Positions 30,703-39,371 of a stretch of DNA of 64,000 bases are shown here, piece by piece. Below the pieces are notes generated by a model. That model saw only the letters and a program-made list of their open reading frames with translations. It made no database searches and was not told where the DNA came from. The position numbers and the translations under genes are program-made. The stretch is from Chryseobacterium takakiae (GTDB lineage: Bacteria > Bacteroidota > Bacteroidia > Flavobacteriales > Weeksellaceae), in assembly GCF_900129385.1 (NCBI RefSeq), contig NZ_FQVO01000001.1, forward strand, positions 310,001 to 374,000, in the 5' to 3' direction. Numbering within the stretch: the first letter of the stretch is position 1; each line of letters opens with the position of its first letter.

Positions 30703-32142
30703 TTATAAAATTACAGTCTGTATCGAATGTGCCGGAGCAGTAAGTTTTGCCGCCATTCCTTCAATCCAGAGGTTAGTGTCAATATCCGTATCGGAGTCAT
30801 TCATAATTACCGTCACCAACTGCCCGTTTTCATTCATAAATGTTGTGGAAGTAAGTGCTGCCCGGTTTGATGAGGTCCCGATGCGCTGCGCATTCGGTTT
30901 GATAAACTTCGAGACATGGCCAATATAATAATATTCGTAAGTATAATGAACTTCGCCCGTTCTGGTATCTGCAATGATCGGAGCAAAACAGAAATTTCCT
31001 ACATGGTTCGGTCCGCCTGTTTCATCCAGGAGAACATTCCAATCTGTCCATAAAGCCGTTCCTTTGTTGAAGTCATTCAGCATATTTCTTCCATAAAGTT
31101 CTCCCAGTTTAACATCATCAATTTTAGACAGGTCAAACTGTTCTTTACAGCCTTCTGTAAAAGCCAAAAATTTATCCGGAAAAGCTCTCTGTGTTTCATA
31201 TAGATTATCAAAAAGCTGTGTTTTATTGTTCCAGGTTTCGTACCAGTGATATCCGATTCCGGAGGCATATTTGGAAGTTTCAGGGTCGCTTAAAGTAGTG
31301 GTCGCCCGTTGGTAGATCAGGTCGCGGTTATGATCCCAGATCATTACTTTTTTATGTTTATACCCATTTTTCCAGAGTGTCGGTCCCAGATTATTTTTTA
31401 GGAATTCGCCTTCCTCTTCAGCAGTATAAATGCAGGATTCCCAAGTCTGCGTGGCCATCGGCTCATTTTGCACCGTTAATCCCCAAACATTGATGCCTCT
31501 TTTCTCATACTCTTTGATAAATTTAATATAATAATCTGCCCAGGTCTGGTAAAAAGCATTTTCAAGCCTTCCTCCTTTCAGCATGCTCCTGTTTGATTTC
31601 ATCCACGCCGGCGGACTCCAGGGTGAAAAGTAAAAGGTAAAATCCTTACCAATCATTTTCTGCGCTTCCTTAATCATCGGGATTTTATATTTCTCATCGT
31701 GTGCTACGTTGAACGTCTTCAAAGTATTGTCGTTATCCTGCACGTAAGTGTACGAATCGCTTGAAAAGTCGCATGAATTCATATTGGTACGAACAACGGT
31801 ATAACCCAGTCCGTTCTTCCCGTAATATGCTTCCATAATTTCTTTCTGCTTATTCTTTGGAAGTTTGTACAAAGTCTCGGCGGAAGCATCCGTAATAGCT
31901 CCTCCGATTCCTATTAATTTCTGATATTTAAAGTCGGGATCCACAAAAATACAGGCATCCGTTTCTTTAGGTTGAGGCATTTTTTCAAATTTCACCGTTC
32001 CCTTATCCACCATTTTTTTGTTGGTTTCAGAATGGGTAAAAACAACTTTTGCCGATTTTCCCGCATTCTTTTTCCAGTAGCTTTGTGCATTTATATTACA
32101 GGCAATTCCTATCACAAAACAACTTACAATTAGCTTTTTCAT
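30703..32142 (-). CDS. GH30 glycoside hydrolase, periplasmic type
   Basis: The 479-residue enzyme starts at 32142 with signal peptide MKKLIVSCFVIGIACNINAQ, without a lipobox after cleavage. It has the GH30 (beta/alpha)8 features: GIGGAITDASAE (78-89), FYFSPWSPPAWMKSN, acid/base Glu227 in VQNEP and nucleophile Glu330 in AFTEG. GH30 members of this type hydrolyse beta-1,6-glucan or glucosylceramide-like beta-glucosides. Given the neighbours, an exo- or endo-acting beta-1,6-glucanase in the periplasm is most likely. It is the last gene of the operon. Confidence 0.9.
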   Translation of the reverse strand: MKKLIVSCFVIGIACNINAQSYWKKNAGKSAKVVFTHSETNKKMVDKGTVKFEKMPQPKETDACIFVDPDFKYQKLIGIGGAITDASAETLYKLPKNKQKEIMEAYYGKNGLGYTVVRTNMNSCDFSSDSYTYVQDNDNTLKTFNVAHDEKYKIPMIKEAQKMIGKDFTFYFSPWSPPAWMKSNRSMLKGGRLENAFYQTWADYYIKFIKEYEKRGINVWGLTVQNEPMATQTWESCIYTAEEEGEFLKNNLGPTLWKNGYKHKKVMIWDHNRDLIYQRATTTLSDPETSKYASGIGYHWYETWNNKTQLFDNLYETQRAFPDKFLAFTEGCKEQFDLSKIDDVKLGELYGRNMLNDFNKGTALWTDWNVLLDETGGPNHVGNFCFAPIIADTRTGEVHYTYEYYYIGHVSKFIKPNAQRIGTSSNRAALTSTTFMNENGQLVTVIMNDSDTDIDTNLWIEGMAAKLTAPAHSIQTVIL

Positions 32143-32203
32143 GTATTTCTTCTTCTTTTTTCTATTCACTTTTAAATTTTGAGAAATCTTTTCACTGAAG
32201 AAT

Positions 32204-33010
32204 TTATTTATCCTGATATACCCTTACGTAATCGATTTCAAATTTTTGAGGGAAAACGGTATCGTCAATACCTTTTAATCCACCCCAAAATCCTCCAACT
32301 GCAACATTCAGGATTAGGAAATAAGGCTGGTCGAAAGGCCATGCTCCGTATGTTTTTTCTTTATTTTCGTAGGTGAAAAATTTTTTGTCATCAACATAGA
32401 TATCAATCTTTTCCGGGGTCCAGTCGGCTTTATATACATGAAATCTTTCACTGACATCTTTCACGAAGATCGTATCGGTTTTCTGAGTATTGATTTTATG
32501 ATTGTAATTTTTGGTGTGTGCCGACGCGTGAATAAATCCCTGGTTATATCCTACATGTTCCATAATATCCAGCTCCCCATCATCCGGCCAGGTTTTCATC
32601 TTTTCGCTCATCATCCAGATTGCAGGCCACGTGCCGCGGCCTTTCGGAAGTTTGGCTCTCACTTCAACAGTTCCGTATTCAAATGAAAATTTACCTTTAG
32701 TGAGAAGCCTTGCAGAAGTATATTTACTTTCTTCCCAGTTTTCTTTTTTAGCCTCGATAATCAGATTCCCTTTTTCAACCCTTGCATTTTCCAGTCGGTT
32801 TTTGGTATAAAACTGAGATTCTTCGTTTCCGAAACCATGTCCGCCAACATCATAGTTCCACTTGGTAGAATCCGGCAGACCTTTATAATTAAACTCATCC
32901 GACCAGACCAGCTTTTTACCGGGATATTTGTTAGCCGTACAGTTCACCATAGAAAAAGCAAGTGCTCCCCCGATCAGTAAATTAAATATATATTGAGATG
33001 TGATTTTCAT
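32204..33010 (-). CDS. GH16 beta-glucanase (laminarinase-like) lipoprotein
   Basis: The start at 33010 gives MKITSQYIFNLLIGGALAFSMVNC, a lipoprotein signal with Cys24. The 268 residues form a GH16 jelly roll with the catalytic motif ELDIMEH (Glu146, Asp148, Glu151) and the substrate-binding WPAIWMM. The sub-family resembles endo-beta-1,3-glucanases (laminarinases). The Ser-free Thr-Ala-Asn-Lys after the Cys and the locus suggest surface exposure, which is inferred. It shares the operon with GH3 and GH30 enzymes. Confidence 0.9.
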   Translation of the reverse strand: MKITSQYIFNLLIGGALAFSMVNCTANKYPGKKLVWSDEFNYKGLPDSTKWNYDVGGHGFGNEESQFYTKNRLENARVEKGNLIIEAKKENWEESKYTSARLLTKGKFSFEYGTVEVRAKLPKGRGTWPAIWMMSEKMKTWPDDGELDIMEHVGYNQGFIHASAHTKNYNHKINTQKTDTIFVKDVSERFHVYKADWTPEKIDIYVDDKKFFTYENKEKTYGAWPFDQPYFLILNVAVGGFWGGLKGIDDTVFPQKFEIDYVRVYQDK

Positions 33011-33050
33011 AAAATGGATTTTGTAGAACGTGTAGTCTTCTACCGCCAAA

Positions 33051-33068
33051 AGCGGGTTTTATCCCGCT
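33051..33068 (-). other. Hairpin between the GH3 and GH16 genes
   Basis: AGCGGG and CCCGCT pair, with TTTTGG following on the minus strand. It sits 21 bases after the GH3 stop inside the operon and may give partial termination or transcript stability. Confidence 0.4.
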
Positions 33069-33089
33069 CTTAGTAAGTAAACTATAGTA

Positions 33090-35312
33090 TTATTTTAACC
33101 AATTAATTCTTTTCGTCTGAACATCCTGTGAATTTGTTCCTACCATAATATCAAATTCGCCGCCTTCCCAGTCAAAATTTAATTCATCATCATAGAATTT
33201 AAGATCATTGGGAGTAAGATTGAAAGTAACGGTTTTTGTTTCACCTTTTTTGATGAAGATTTTTTGAAAGCGTTTCAGTTCTTTTACAGGTCGCACCACT
33301 TTTCCAAACAGGTCCCTGATGTAAAGCTGAACTACTTCTTCCCCATCGTAATTTCCGCTGTTGGAAACATTAACACTGATTTTTAAAGTCTGATTTCCTT
33401 TAAGATTTGTAGAACTTAGATTCATATCAGCATATTTAAACTGGGTATAACTTAATCCATATCCGAACGGAAACTTTGGATCGTTATCCAAGTCAATATA
33501 TGCCGAAACATAATTTCTGTCCGTATTGTTTTTTGCAGGTCTTCCGGTATTGTAATGATTATAATACACCGGAATCTGTCCCTCTGTTCTTGGGAAAGTC
33601 ATCGGAAGTTTTCCTCCCGGATTTACTGTTCCGAAAAGTACATCTGCAATAGAATTGCCGGCCTCCGTTCCCAGCCACCAGGTGTACATAATTGCAGGAA
33701 CATTGTCTGCCGCCCAATCGAATACCAAAGGTCTTCCTGCGTTGATCATTAAAACAATCGGCTTCCCGGTTTTGGCAACTTCCTTTAAAAGTTCTTCCTG
33801 AACCCCTGAAAAATGAATATTGCTTCGGCTTTTTGCTTCACCGCTCATCGCATGGCCTTCACCCAGCGTCATAATCACAACATCAGCTTTTTTAGCCGTT
33901 TCCACGGCTTCTGCAAACATTGATCGGTCCTGATCATCAACATTAGCGCCTTTTGCATATAATAAGGTTGAATTTTTATCCAATTGATTTTTAATCCCGT
34001 CGAACTGTGTCACAATTCTTTGATCATCATCTTTAAATGCAACCGACCAGAATCCATGATTTGCTGAAGTCTCCTTTCCGAAAGGTCCGATTAAAGCAAC
34101 GGTTTTTGTTGATCTTGACAGCGGAAGAATATTCTTTTCATTTTTCAGTAAAACAATACTTTTTGAACCGAATTCTCTTCCGAATTTTCTGTTTTCCTGA
34201 TTGTTGGTCTGCTCTTTCTGTCTTTTTTCACTGCTGAAACGGTAAGGATCATCAAACAATCCCATTTCGAATTTTTTAACCAGAATCCTTCTTGCCGCAT
34301 CATCAATAAGCTTCGGATCCACTTTTCCTTCCTGAACCAGTTTTGGAAGTTCCGCCATGTACGCTCGGCTTTCCATATCCATATCGCTTCCGGCAAGAAT
34401 CGCTTTTTCTGCAGCTTCCTTATTATCTTTTGCATAACCGTGAGGAATCATCTCGCCAATACTTCCCCAATCTGAAACAACAAAACCTTTAAAATTCCAT
34501 ACCCCTTTTAATAAGTCTCTTAAAATATATTTGTTTGCTGTAGCAGGAATTCCGTTAATGTCATTAAAAGAGTTCATAAATGTGGCAACACCGGCTTCTG
34601 CAGCCGCTTTGAAAGGAGGTAAATAGGTTTCATTAAGCTGTCTCAAGCTCATATCTACCGAATTATAATCCCTCCCGCCAACTGCCGCTCCGTATGCCGC
34701 AAAATGTTTTGCACAGGCCATGATCGCATCAAGATTTCCGAGTCCTTTTCCCTGAAAACCGCGGATTCTTGCAAGCCCGATCTGTGTTCCCAAATAGGTA
34801 TCTTCTCCGGAACCTTCCATTACCCTTCCCCATCTCGGATCTCTGGCAATGTCTACCATCGGTGCAAAAGTCCAGTGGATTCCGTATGCAGAAGCTTCAG
34901 TCGCAGCAATTCGTTCCGATTTTTCAATTAATGCTAAATCCCAGCTTGCTGCCTGCCCTAAATTTACCGGAAATGTTGTTCGGTATCCGTGAATAACGTC
35001 CTGCCCGAATAATAAAGGAATTTTTAACCTTGACTGTAGAGCCAATTCCTGAAATTTCCGGGTCTCCCCGGCGCCGGCAACATTAAGCATGGAACCTACC
35101 TTTCCCTGTTTTATTTCATTTAAAACATTTGCAGAATTGGAATTCTGAGGACCGGTTGCATATTCAAAACCACTGTACTGAACCAACTGTCCTACTTTTT
35201 CTTCCAACGTCATTTTAGACAACAGTTCAGAAACTTTCTGATCGTTGGTCTTCTGTCCGAATACATTGATTCCAAAGGCTGTAATTGCCATGAAGAAATA
35301 AACTCTTTTCAT
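33090..35312 (-). CDS. GH3 beta-glucosidase (BglX-like)
   Basis: The 740-residue enzyme has a signal peptide (MKRVYFFMAITAFGINVFGQ) and all GH3 domains. The N-terminal TIM barrel carries nucleophile Asp281 in GFVVSDWGSIGE. The alpha/beta sandwich has the acid/base region near LGEGHAMSGEAKSRS. The C-terminal fibronectin-III-like domain shows FPFGYGLSYT then NSGNYDGEEVVQLYI. Periplasmic GH3 enzymes release glucose from oligosaccharide ends. In this locus it would process imported beta-1,3/1,6-gluco-oligosaccharides. Confidence 0.93.
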   Translation of the reverse strand: MKRVYFFMAITAFGINVFGQKTNDQKVSELLSKMTLEEKVGQLVQYSGFEYATGPQNSNSANVLNEIKQGKVGSMLNVAGAGETRKFQELALQSRLKIPLLFGQDVIHGYRTTFPVNLGQAASWDLALIEKSERIAATEASAYGIHWTFAPMVDIARDPRWGRVMEGSGEDTYLGTQIGLARIRGFQGKGLGNLDAIMACAKHFAAYGAAVGGRDYNSVDMSLRQLNETYLPPFKAAAEAGVATFMNSFNDINGIPATANKYILRDLLKGVWNFKGFVVSDWGSIGEMIPHGYAKDNKEAAEKAILAGSDMDMESRAYMAELPKLVQEGKVDPKLIDDAARRILVKKFEMGLFDDPYRFSSEKRQKEQTNNQENRKFGREFGSKSIVLLKNEKNILPLSRSTKTVALIGPFGKETSANHGFWSVAFKDDDQRIVTQFDGIKNQLDKNSTLLYAKGANVDDQDRSMFAEAVETAKKADVVIMTLGEGHAMSGEAKSRSNIHFSGVQEELLKEVAKTGKPIVLMINAGRPLVFDWAADNVPAIMYTWWLGTEAGNSIADVLFGTVNPGGKLPMTFPRTEGQIPVYYNHYNTGRPAKNNTDRNYVSAYIDLDNDPKFPFGYGLSYTQFKYADMNLSSTNLKGNQTLKISVNVSNSGNYDGEEVVQLYIRDLFGKVVRPVKELKRFQKIFIKKGETKTVTFNLTPNDLKFYDDELNFDWEGGEFDIMVGTNSQDVQTKRINWLK

Positions 35313-35470
35313 TTATAAATTATTTTTTGATTACCTATTGTTCGCTGTTTTTTTAACGCAAAACTTGCAAAGTTTTGTCTCCATTGCTTTTAAATTCTGC
35401 AAAGACATTTTGCTCAGCAAAGAACATAAAGTTTTTTATTCTTTACAAATTTCAGATAATCATATTAAAC
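35313..35470. other. 158-bp operon gap with cgcaaa-type repeat fragments
   Basis: The gap between the GH3 and lipoprotein GH30 genes contains AACGCAAAACTTGCAAAG and CTGCAAAGACATTTTGCTCAGCAAAG. These words resemble the arms and spacer of the 18.7-kb inverted repeat (CGCAA, TCAGCAAA). No gene fits. A separate promoter for the downstream hydrolases could lie here. Confidence 0.35.
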
Positions 35471-36940
35471 TTAAAAAACATAGGTCGCCGTTGAGCTTCC
35501 TGAAATAGTTACCGGTGCTGTTTTTCCATTATATTTAATAGTAAATGCCTTGTCCACTGAATTGCTATTCTGAACGATTAAAACCGTTTTTCCTGCAGGA
35601 GTTTTGAAAGCTACGGTTGAAAGATTATCCCCTTGTGTAGATTCAATTCTCTGGGAGTTTGCAGGAACAAATTTTGAAGCATGAGCAATAATATAATAGG
35701 CAACATTTTTATCATACGCTGCAGATCCGGTAATGGTAACCGCACCTTTACACTGCGTACAACCGCCCGGTGTATGAGGCCCGAATGATGCATCATTGGC
35801 AACATTCCATTCCAAAGCTGTTCTGCTCCAGTTTCTCATTGATCCAATAATAATGTTTTTTGTGTGCCAATCCAAATCTCCGCCGAAATTTCCTGTAGAA
35901 CTGGTCCATTGTTCTGTAAAATAGACATTTTTATTAGGAAACAAATTGTGAACGGTTCCCAATGCGGAAATGTCTCCGGCATATAAATGGAATGCAGATC
36001 CGTCAACATAAGGATTTGCTGCAGAATCATTCAATATTGCCAAAGGATAAGCAGGATTGTCACAATTGTGATCGTAAGCAATGATCTTTGTCGTGATATT
36101 TGCAGCCTGAAAAGCCGGTCCTAAATTATTTTTAATAAAAGCAGCCTGATTGGCCGCAGTCATATACATACTCGGATTATTGCCCGGATGTAAAGGTTCG
36201 TTCTGAGGCGTTATGGCATCAATCCTGATTCCCTGCGCCTGCATGGCCTGAATATATTTCACGAAATATTGTGCATACACTCCGTAAAATTCAGGCTTTA
36301 AGCTTCCTCCTACACTGCTTCCGTTGTCTTTCATCCAAACTGGTGGCGACCACGGAGTAGCCAATATTTTAATATTCGGATTAATTACCAGAATATCTTT
36401 TAACATCTGAATAACCGCTTGGTCTTTCGTTAAGCTAAATTGTGCCAATGTAGGATCTGTCTGTCCTGCCGGCATATCATCATAGGAAAAAACTTCACTG
36501 TTAAGATCTGAAGCGCCAATGCTGATTCTTAAATAGCTGACTCCGATTCCCGAGCTGCTGAATAAATCATTTAGAAGTTCCTGTTTTTTGGCTGCATTCA
36601 GCTGATTGATTACCTGCACACTTCCTCCCGTTAGTGTATATCCAAACCCGTCAATAGTTTGAAATACCTGTGAAGCATCCACTTCAATGGTTGTTCCTGA
36701 GCTCTGACTCCCTGAAAAGTAGGCGGTACTTTGTTGTTGTAATTTTACAGACTGGTCTCCTTTGGTAAGCCATACCTGTACAGGATCTCCCGTGGCACCT
36801 CCCCCTCCGTTGTTCCCGGAGTTATCATTATTATTTGCAAGATCCGAAGATGTGCTGCTGCAGTTTAAAAAAGAAAGAAGCGCTACACCGCAAAGTGCAG
36901 CACTTCTGAATAAGAAACTATATGAATATTGTGAGTTCAT
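35471..36940 (-). CDS. GH30 endo-beta-1,6-glucanase-type lipoprotein
   Basis: The 489-residue product has a lipoprotein signal ending in LLSFLNC (Cys27) and a Gly/Asn linker (~35-52) that lifts the enzyme off the membrane. The GH30 fold follows: TIDGFGYTLTGGS (95-107), LATPWSPPVWMKDN, acid/base Glu248 in TPQNEP and nucleophile Glu343 in YFTEQW. It resembles the GH30_3 surface endo-beta-1,6-glucanase of the Bacteroides thetaiotaomicron pustulan locus. It directly follows the binding-protein gene, with a 19-base gap. Confidence 0.92.
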   Translation of the reverse strand: MNSQYSYSFLFRSAALCGVALLSFLNCSSTSSDLANNNDNSGNNGGGGATGDPVQVWLTKGDQSVKLQQQSTAYFSGSQSSGTTIEVDASQVFQTIDGFGYTLTGGSVQVINQLNAAKKQELLNDLFSSSGIGVSYLRISIGASDLNSEVFSYDDMPAGQTDPTLAQFSLTKDQAVIQMLKDILVINPNIKILATPWSPPVWMKDNGSSVGGSLKPEFYGVYAQYFVKYIQAMQAQGIRIDAITPQNEPLHPGNNPSMYMTAANQAAFIKNNLGPAFQAANITTKIIAYDHNCDNPAYPLAILNDSAANPYVDGSAFHLYAGDISALGTVHNLFPNKNVYFTEQWTSSTGNFGGDLDWHTKNIIIGSMRNWSRTALEWNVANDASFGPHTPGGCTQCKGAVTITGSAAYDKNVAYYIIAHASKFVPANSQRIESTQGDNLSTVAFKTPAGKTVLIVQNSNSVDKAFTIKYNGKTAPVTISGSSTATYVF

Positions 36941-36959
36941 ATCAAATTTTTGGAAAAGT

Positions 36960-37820
36960 TTATTGTGTTCTTCTTAGTTCAACTTTATCAATACTCAGAC
37001 CGTTGACTGTAGTTCCTCCGCATTTAATAACAAGATAAACTGTTCCGGTTGTTGTTGCTGTGTATACCCCACCGTTTTTGTCACCGTTACATCCTATTGA
37101 CGAAACTCTTCCTTTAAAAGCAGATTTTCCGCATCCGTCCCATGTGTTAATGTTTCTATACACTTTTCCGCTTACGTCCTGACCCGCAGGAGGTAGGCTG
37201 TTCAGCATATACACTTCAAACCAGGTATCTACTAAAGCTGAGTTGGATGATGCCACCATATCGATTGCATATTTCTGTCCGGCAACAACATTTACAGCCT
37301 GATAGATTGCCTGCTGATTTCCACCGTTTGCTACAATGGTTGCTACGCCCGTACCATTTCCCATTATCCATTGAGCTCCTGAAGAACTTATGGGATGTAT
37401 GGTCCATTTTGAAACATCATCCGCGGAATCAAATCTTCCTCCCTGAATAATGTTTCCGGCTACAGGATCATCTGCCGGAACGGTAATCGTCTGGCTGGCC
37501 GTACCTGCAAGGACACCTCCTATTCCATATGCCTGATGCTGTATCACATAAGTTCCTTTATCAGGAAGAAAAATATCCTGAATATTTTTTCCTATGTTGT
37601 ATCCTTCATCATCTATATTCCATTTTGTGGTAATATAATTATTGGCATTTGTTGTAAGTCTGTATCTGTTTTCAGCTGTTTTAGAAACTTTAAAAGATGC
37701 GTCTACGCTGCCCTGCGTAAGTCCGTTTCCGTTATCATCTGCGGTATCTGGTGTACAGCTTGCAAGAAATAATGCTGCAGCACCTAATAATAACGCTTTA
37801 CCAATATATTTAGTTGTCAT
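36960..37820 (-). CDS. Surface glycan-binding lipoprotein (SusE-position)
   Basis: The 286-residue lipoprotein (LFLASC, Cys22) has a PKD/Ig-like N-terminal module (~40-120) and a C-terminal beta-sandwich (~125-286). The C-terminal part has the NIIQGGRFDSADDVSKWTI start and VYLVIKCGG end typical of CBM4/9-like or galactose-binding-like domains. Its place directly after susD marks it as the surface glycan-binding protein of the locus. Two cysteine pairs may stabilise the sandwich. The ligand is predicted to be beta-glucan from the enzymes around it. Confidence 0.8.
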   Translation of the reverse strand: MTTKYIGKALLLGAAALFLASCTPDTADDNGNGLTQGSVDASFKVSKTAENRYRLTTNANNYITTKWNIDDEGYNIGKNIQDIFLPDKGTYVIQHQAYGIGGVLAGTASQTITVPADDPVAGNIIQGGRFDSADDVSKWTIHPISSSGAQWIMGNGTGVATIVANGGNQQAIYQAVNVVAGQKYAIDMVASSNSALVDTWFEVYMLNSLPPAGQDVSGKVYRNINTWDGCGKSAFKGRVSSIGCNGDKNGGVYTATTTGTVYLVIKCGGTTVNGLSIDKVELRRTQ

Positions 37821-37838
37821 GTTTTATGTAGTTTTAAA

Positions 37839-39359
37839 TTAATATCCAGGATTTTGTTTTAGGATTGTTCCTGTAAGTTCTGTGTAAGGAATCGGAAGAA
37901 TTTCATTTTTGCCTGCGATAAATCCTCTTGAACCTAACTTAGCCGATGCTTCTCCCCATCTTACCAGATCAAACCATCTGTGTCCTTCTCCAACAAGTTC
38001 TCTTCTTCTTTCATCTTTTACCGCCTGTAAAGTCACCGGAACTGAAGATAATCCAACTCTCGCTCTTACCGCATCCAGAAGTGCCTGTGCTCTTGCTCCG
38101 GTACCGTTAAGCGCTTCAGCTTCCATTAAATAGGTATCTGCTAATCTAATGTAGATGTAGTTTTGACGGTAATTTAATTCTGAAGCTCCCGGCAATGTGG
38201 TTACTTCATCTTTTGTAGGCATAAATTTATTAAGGAAGTATCCAGAATCCATGTAAGCAGGAGAATAATCTGCTTTACCTTCCTGTTTCAACTGTTTTAC
38301 ATTTAATATAGTAGCACCCATTCTCGGATCTCCCTGCATGAAATTGTAAAGATCTGTTGTAATAGGATTGAATGCCCAGCCGGCAACTACATCCGGCGCT
38401 GTTGGTGCAGACTTGGTATATCCTCTTGGTGCGACCATGATATTAATAGAGTTTCCTTCATCATTACCCTGTCCCCAGAATCCCCAGTCTGAGTTTCCTT
38501 TGTTGGTGTGCATCACTTCAAAAATAGATTCTGAAGTGAATTTATTATCCGTTACCCAAAGGCTGGCAAAATCAGATACCAGTTTGTATCCATACTGGCT
38601 TGTTCCTCCCGGGGTTCCGTTCACTTCAGCAAATTGAGCTGCTGCCTCCGTTTTTTTATTATCATACAAATATACTTTTCCAAGTAAAGCTCTGGCGGCC
38701 CCTTGCGTAAATCTTCCTCTCTGATCTCCTGAAACGGTCATTGGGAGATCCGGAATAGCAGCAAGCAAATCTGCCTCTATTTGAGCGTAAACTGCTGTTT
38801 TAGGAGCCTGAGGAATATTATAATAATCGTCATTAGCCTTAATTTCATTAAGAATCAACGGAATATTACCAAACATTCTCACCAGTTCGAAGTAATATAA
38901 TGCTCTTAATGTTTTGGATTCTGCTACAAATCTTTTTTTAATGGCGTCACTCATATTTGCCTGAGGAACCTTCTCAATCAAGACATTTGTTCTTGAAACA
39001 CCCTGATAGTAATCTCTCCAATAGCTTGCAGGCATTGTGTTAGGATTCAGCTGATAGTTTGATAGCCCCTGAATTCCTGCTCCGTCTGTGGCACTTCCTC
39101 CCCCGGCATAGAAATCATCAGACCCTGCGTTGAAAAAAGTGACCATATTTTCAAATCCTGCTGCATACTTTCTTACAGGATCATAAGCTCCTACAAGCGC
39201 AAAGAAACACTCCTGTTCATTTCGAAAAAAGTTATTGGTGTCGAATGCCCCCAGGTTTTTTACATCTTCAAGATTATCAGTAGTACAAGCAACATTTATG
39301 AGTCCTGTGCCTATTAATAATGATGCTGCTATACTTATTTTATATATTTTATTTTTCAT
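37839..39359 (-). CDS. SusD/RagB-family glycan-binding lipoprotein
   Basis: The 506-residue lipoprotein (signal to GTGLINVAC, Cys25) has the SusD architecture. The N-terminal SusD-like part includes ALVGAYDPVRKY, and TPR-like helices (ESKTLRALYYFELVRMFGNIPL) form the platform. The C-terminal RagB/SusD domain ends with DERRRELVGEGHRWFDLVRWG. SusD acts as the lid on the SusC transporter and captures glycans. It begins 12 bases after susC, the standard tight pairing. Confidence 0.95.
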   Translation of the reverse strand: MKNKIYKISIAASLLIGTGLINVACTTDNLEDVKNLGAFDTNNFFRNEQECFFALVGAYDPVRKYAAGFENMVTFFNAGSDDFYAGGGSATDGAGIQGLSNYQLNPNTMPASYWRDYYQGVSRTNVLIEKVPQANMSDAIKKRFVAESKTLRALYYFELVRMFGNIPLILNEIKANDDYYNIPQAPKTAVYAQIEADLLAAIPDLPMTVSGDQRGRFTQGAARALLGKVYLYDNKKTEAAAQFAEVNGTPGGTSQYGYKLVSDFASLWVTDNKFTSESIFEVMHTNKGNSDWGFWGQGNDEGNSINIMVAPRGYTKSAPTAPDVVAGWAFNPITTDLYNFMQGDPRMGATILNVKQLKQEGKADYSPAYMDSGYFLNKFMPTKDEVTTLPGASELNYRQNYIYIRLADTYLMEAEALNGTGARAQALLDAVRARVGLSSVPVTLQAVKDERRRELVGEGHRWFDLVRWGEASAKLGSRGFIAGKNEILPIPYTELTGTILKQNPGY

Positions 39360-39371
39360 TGTAAGTAAAAT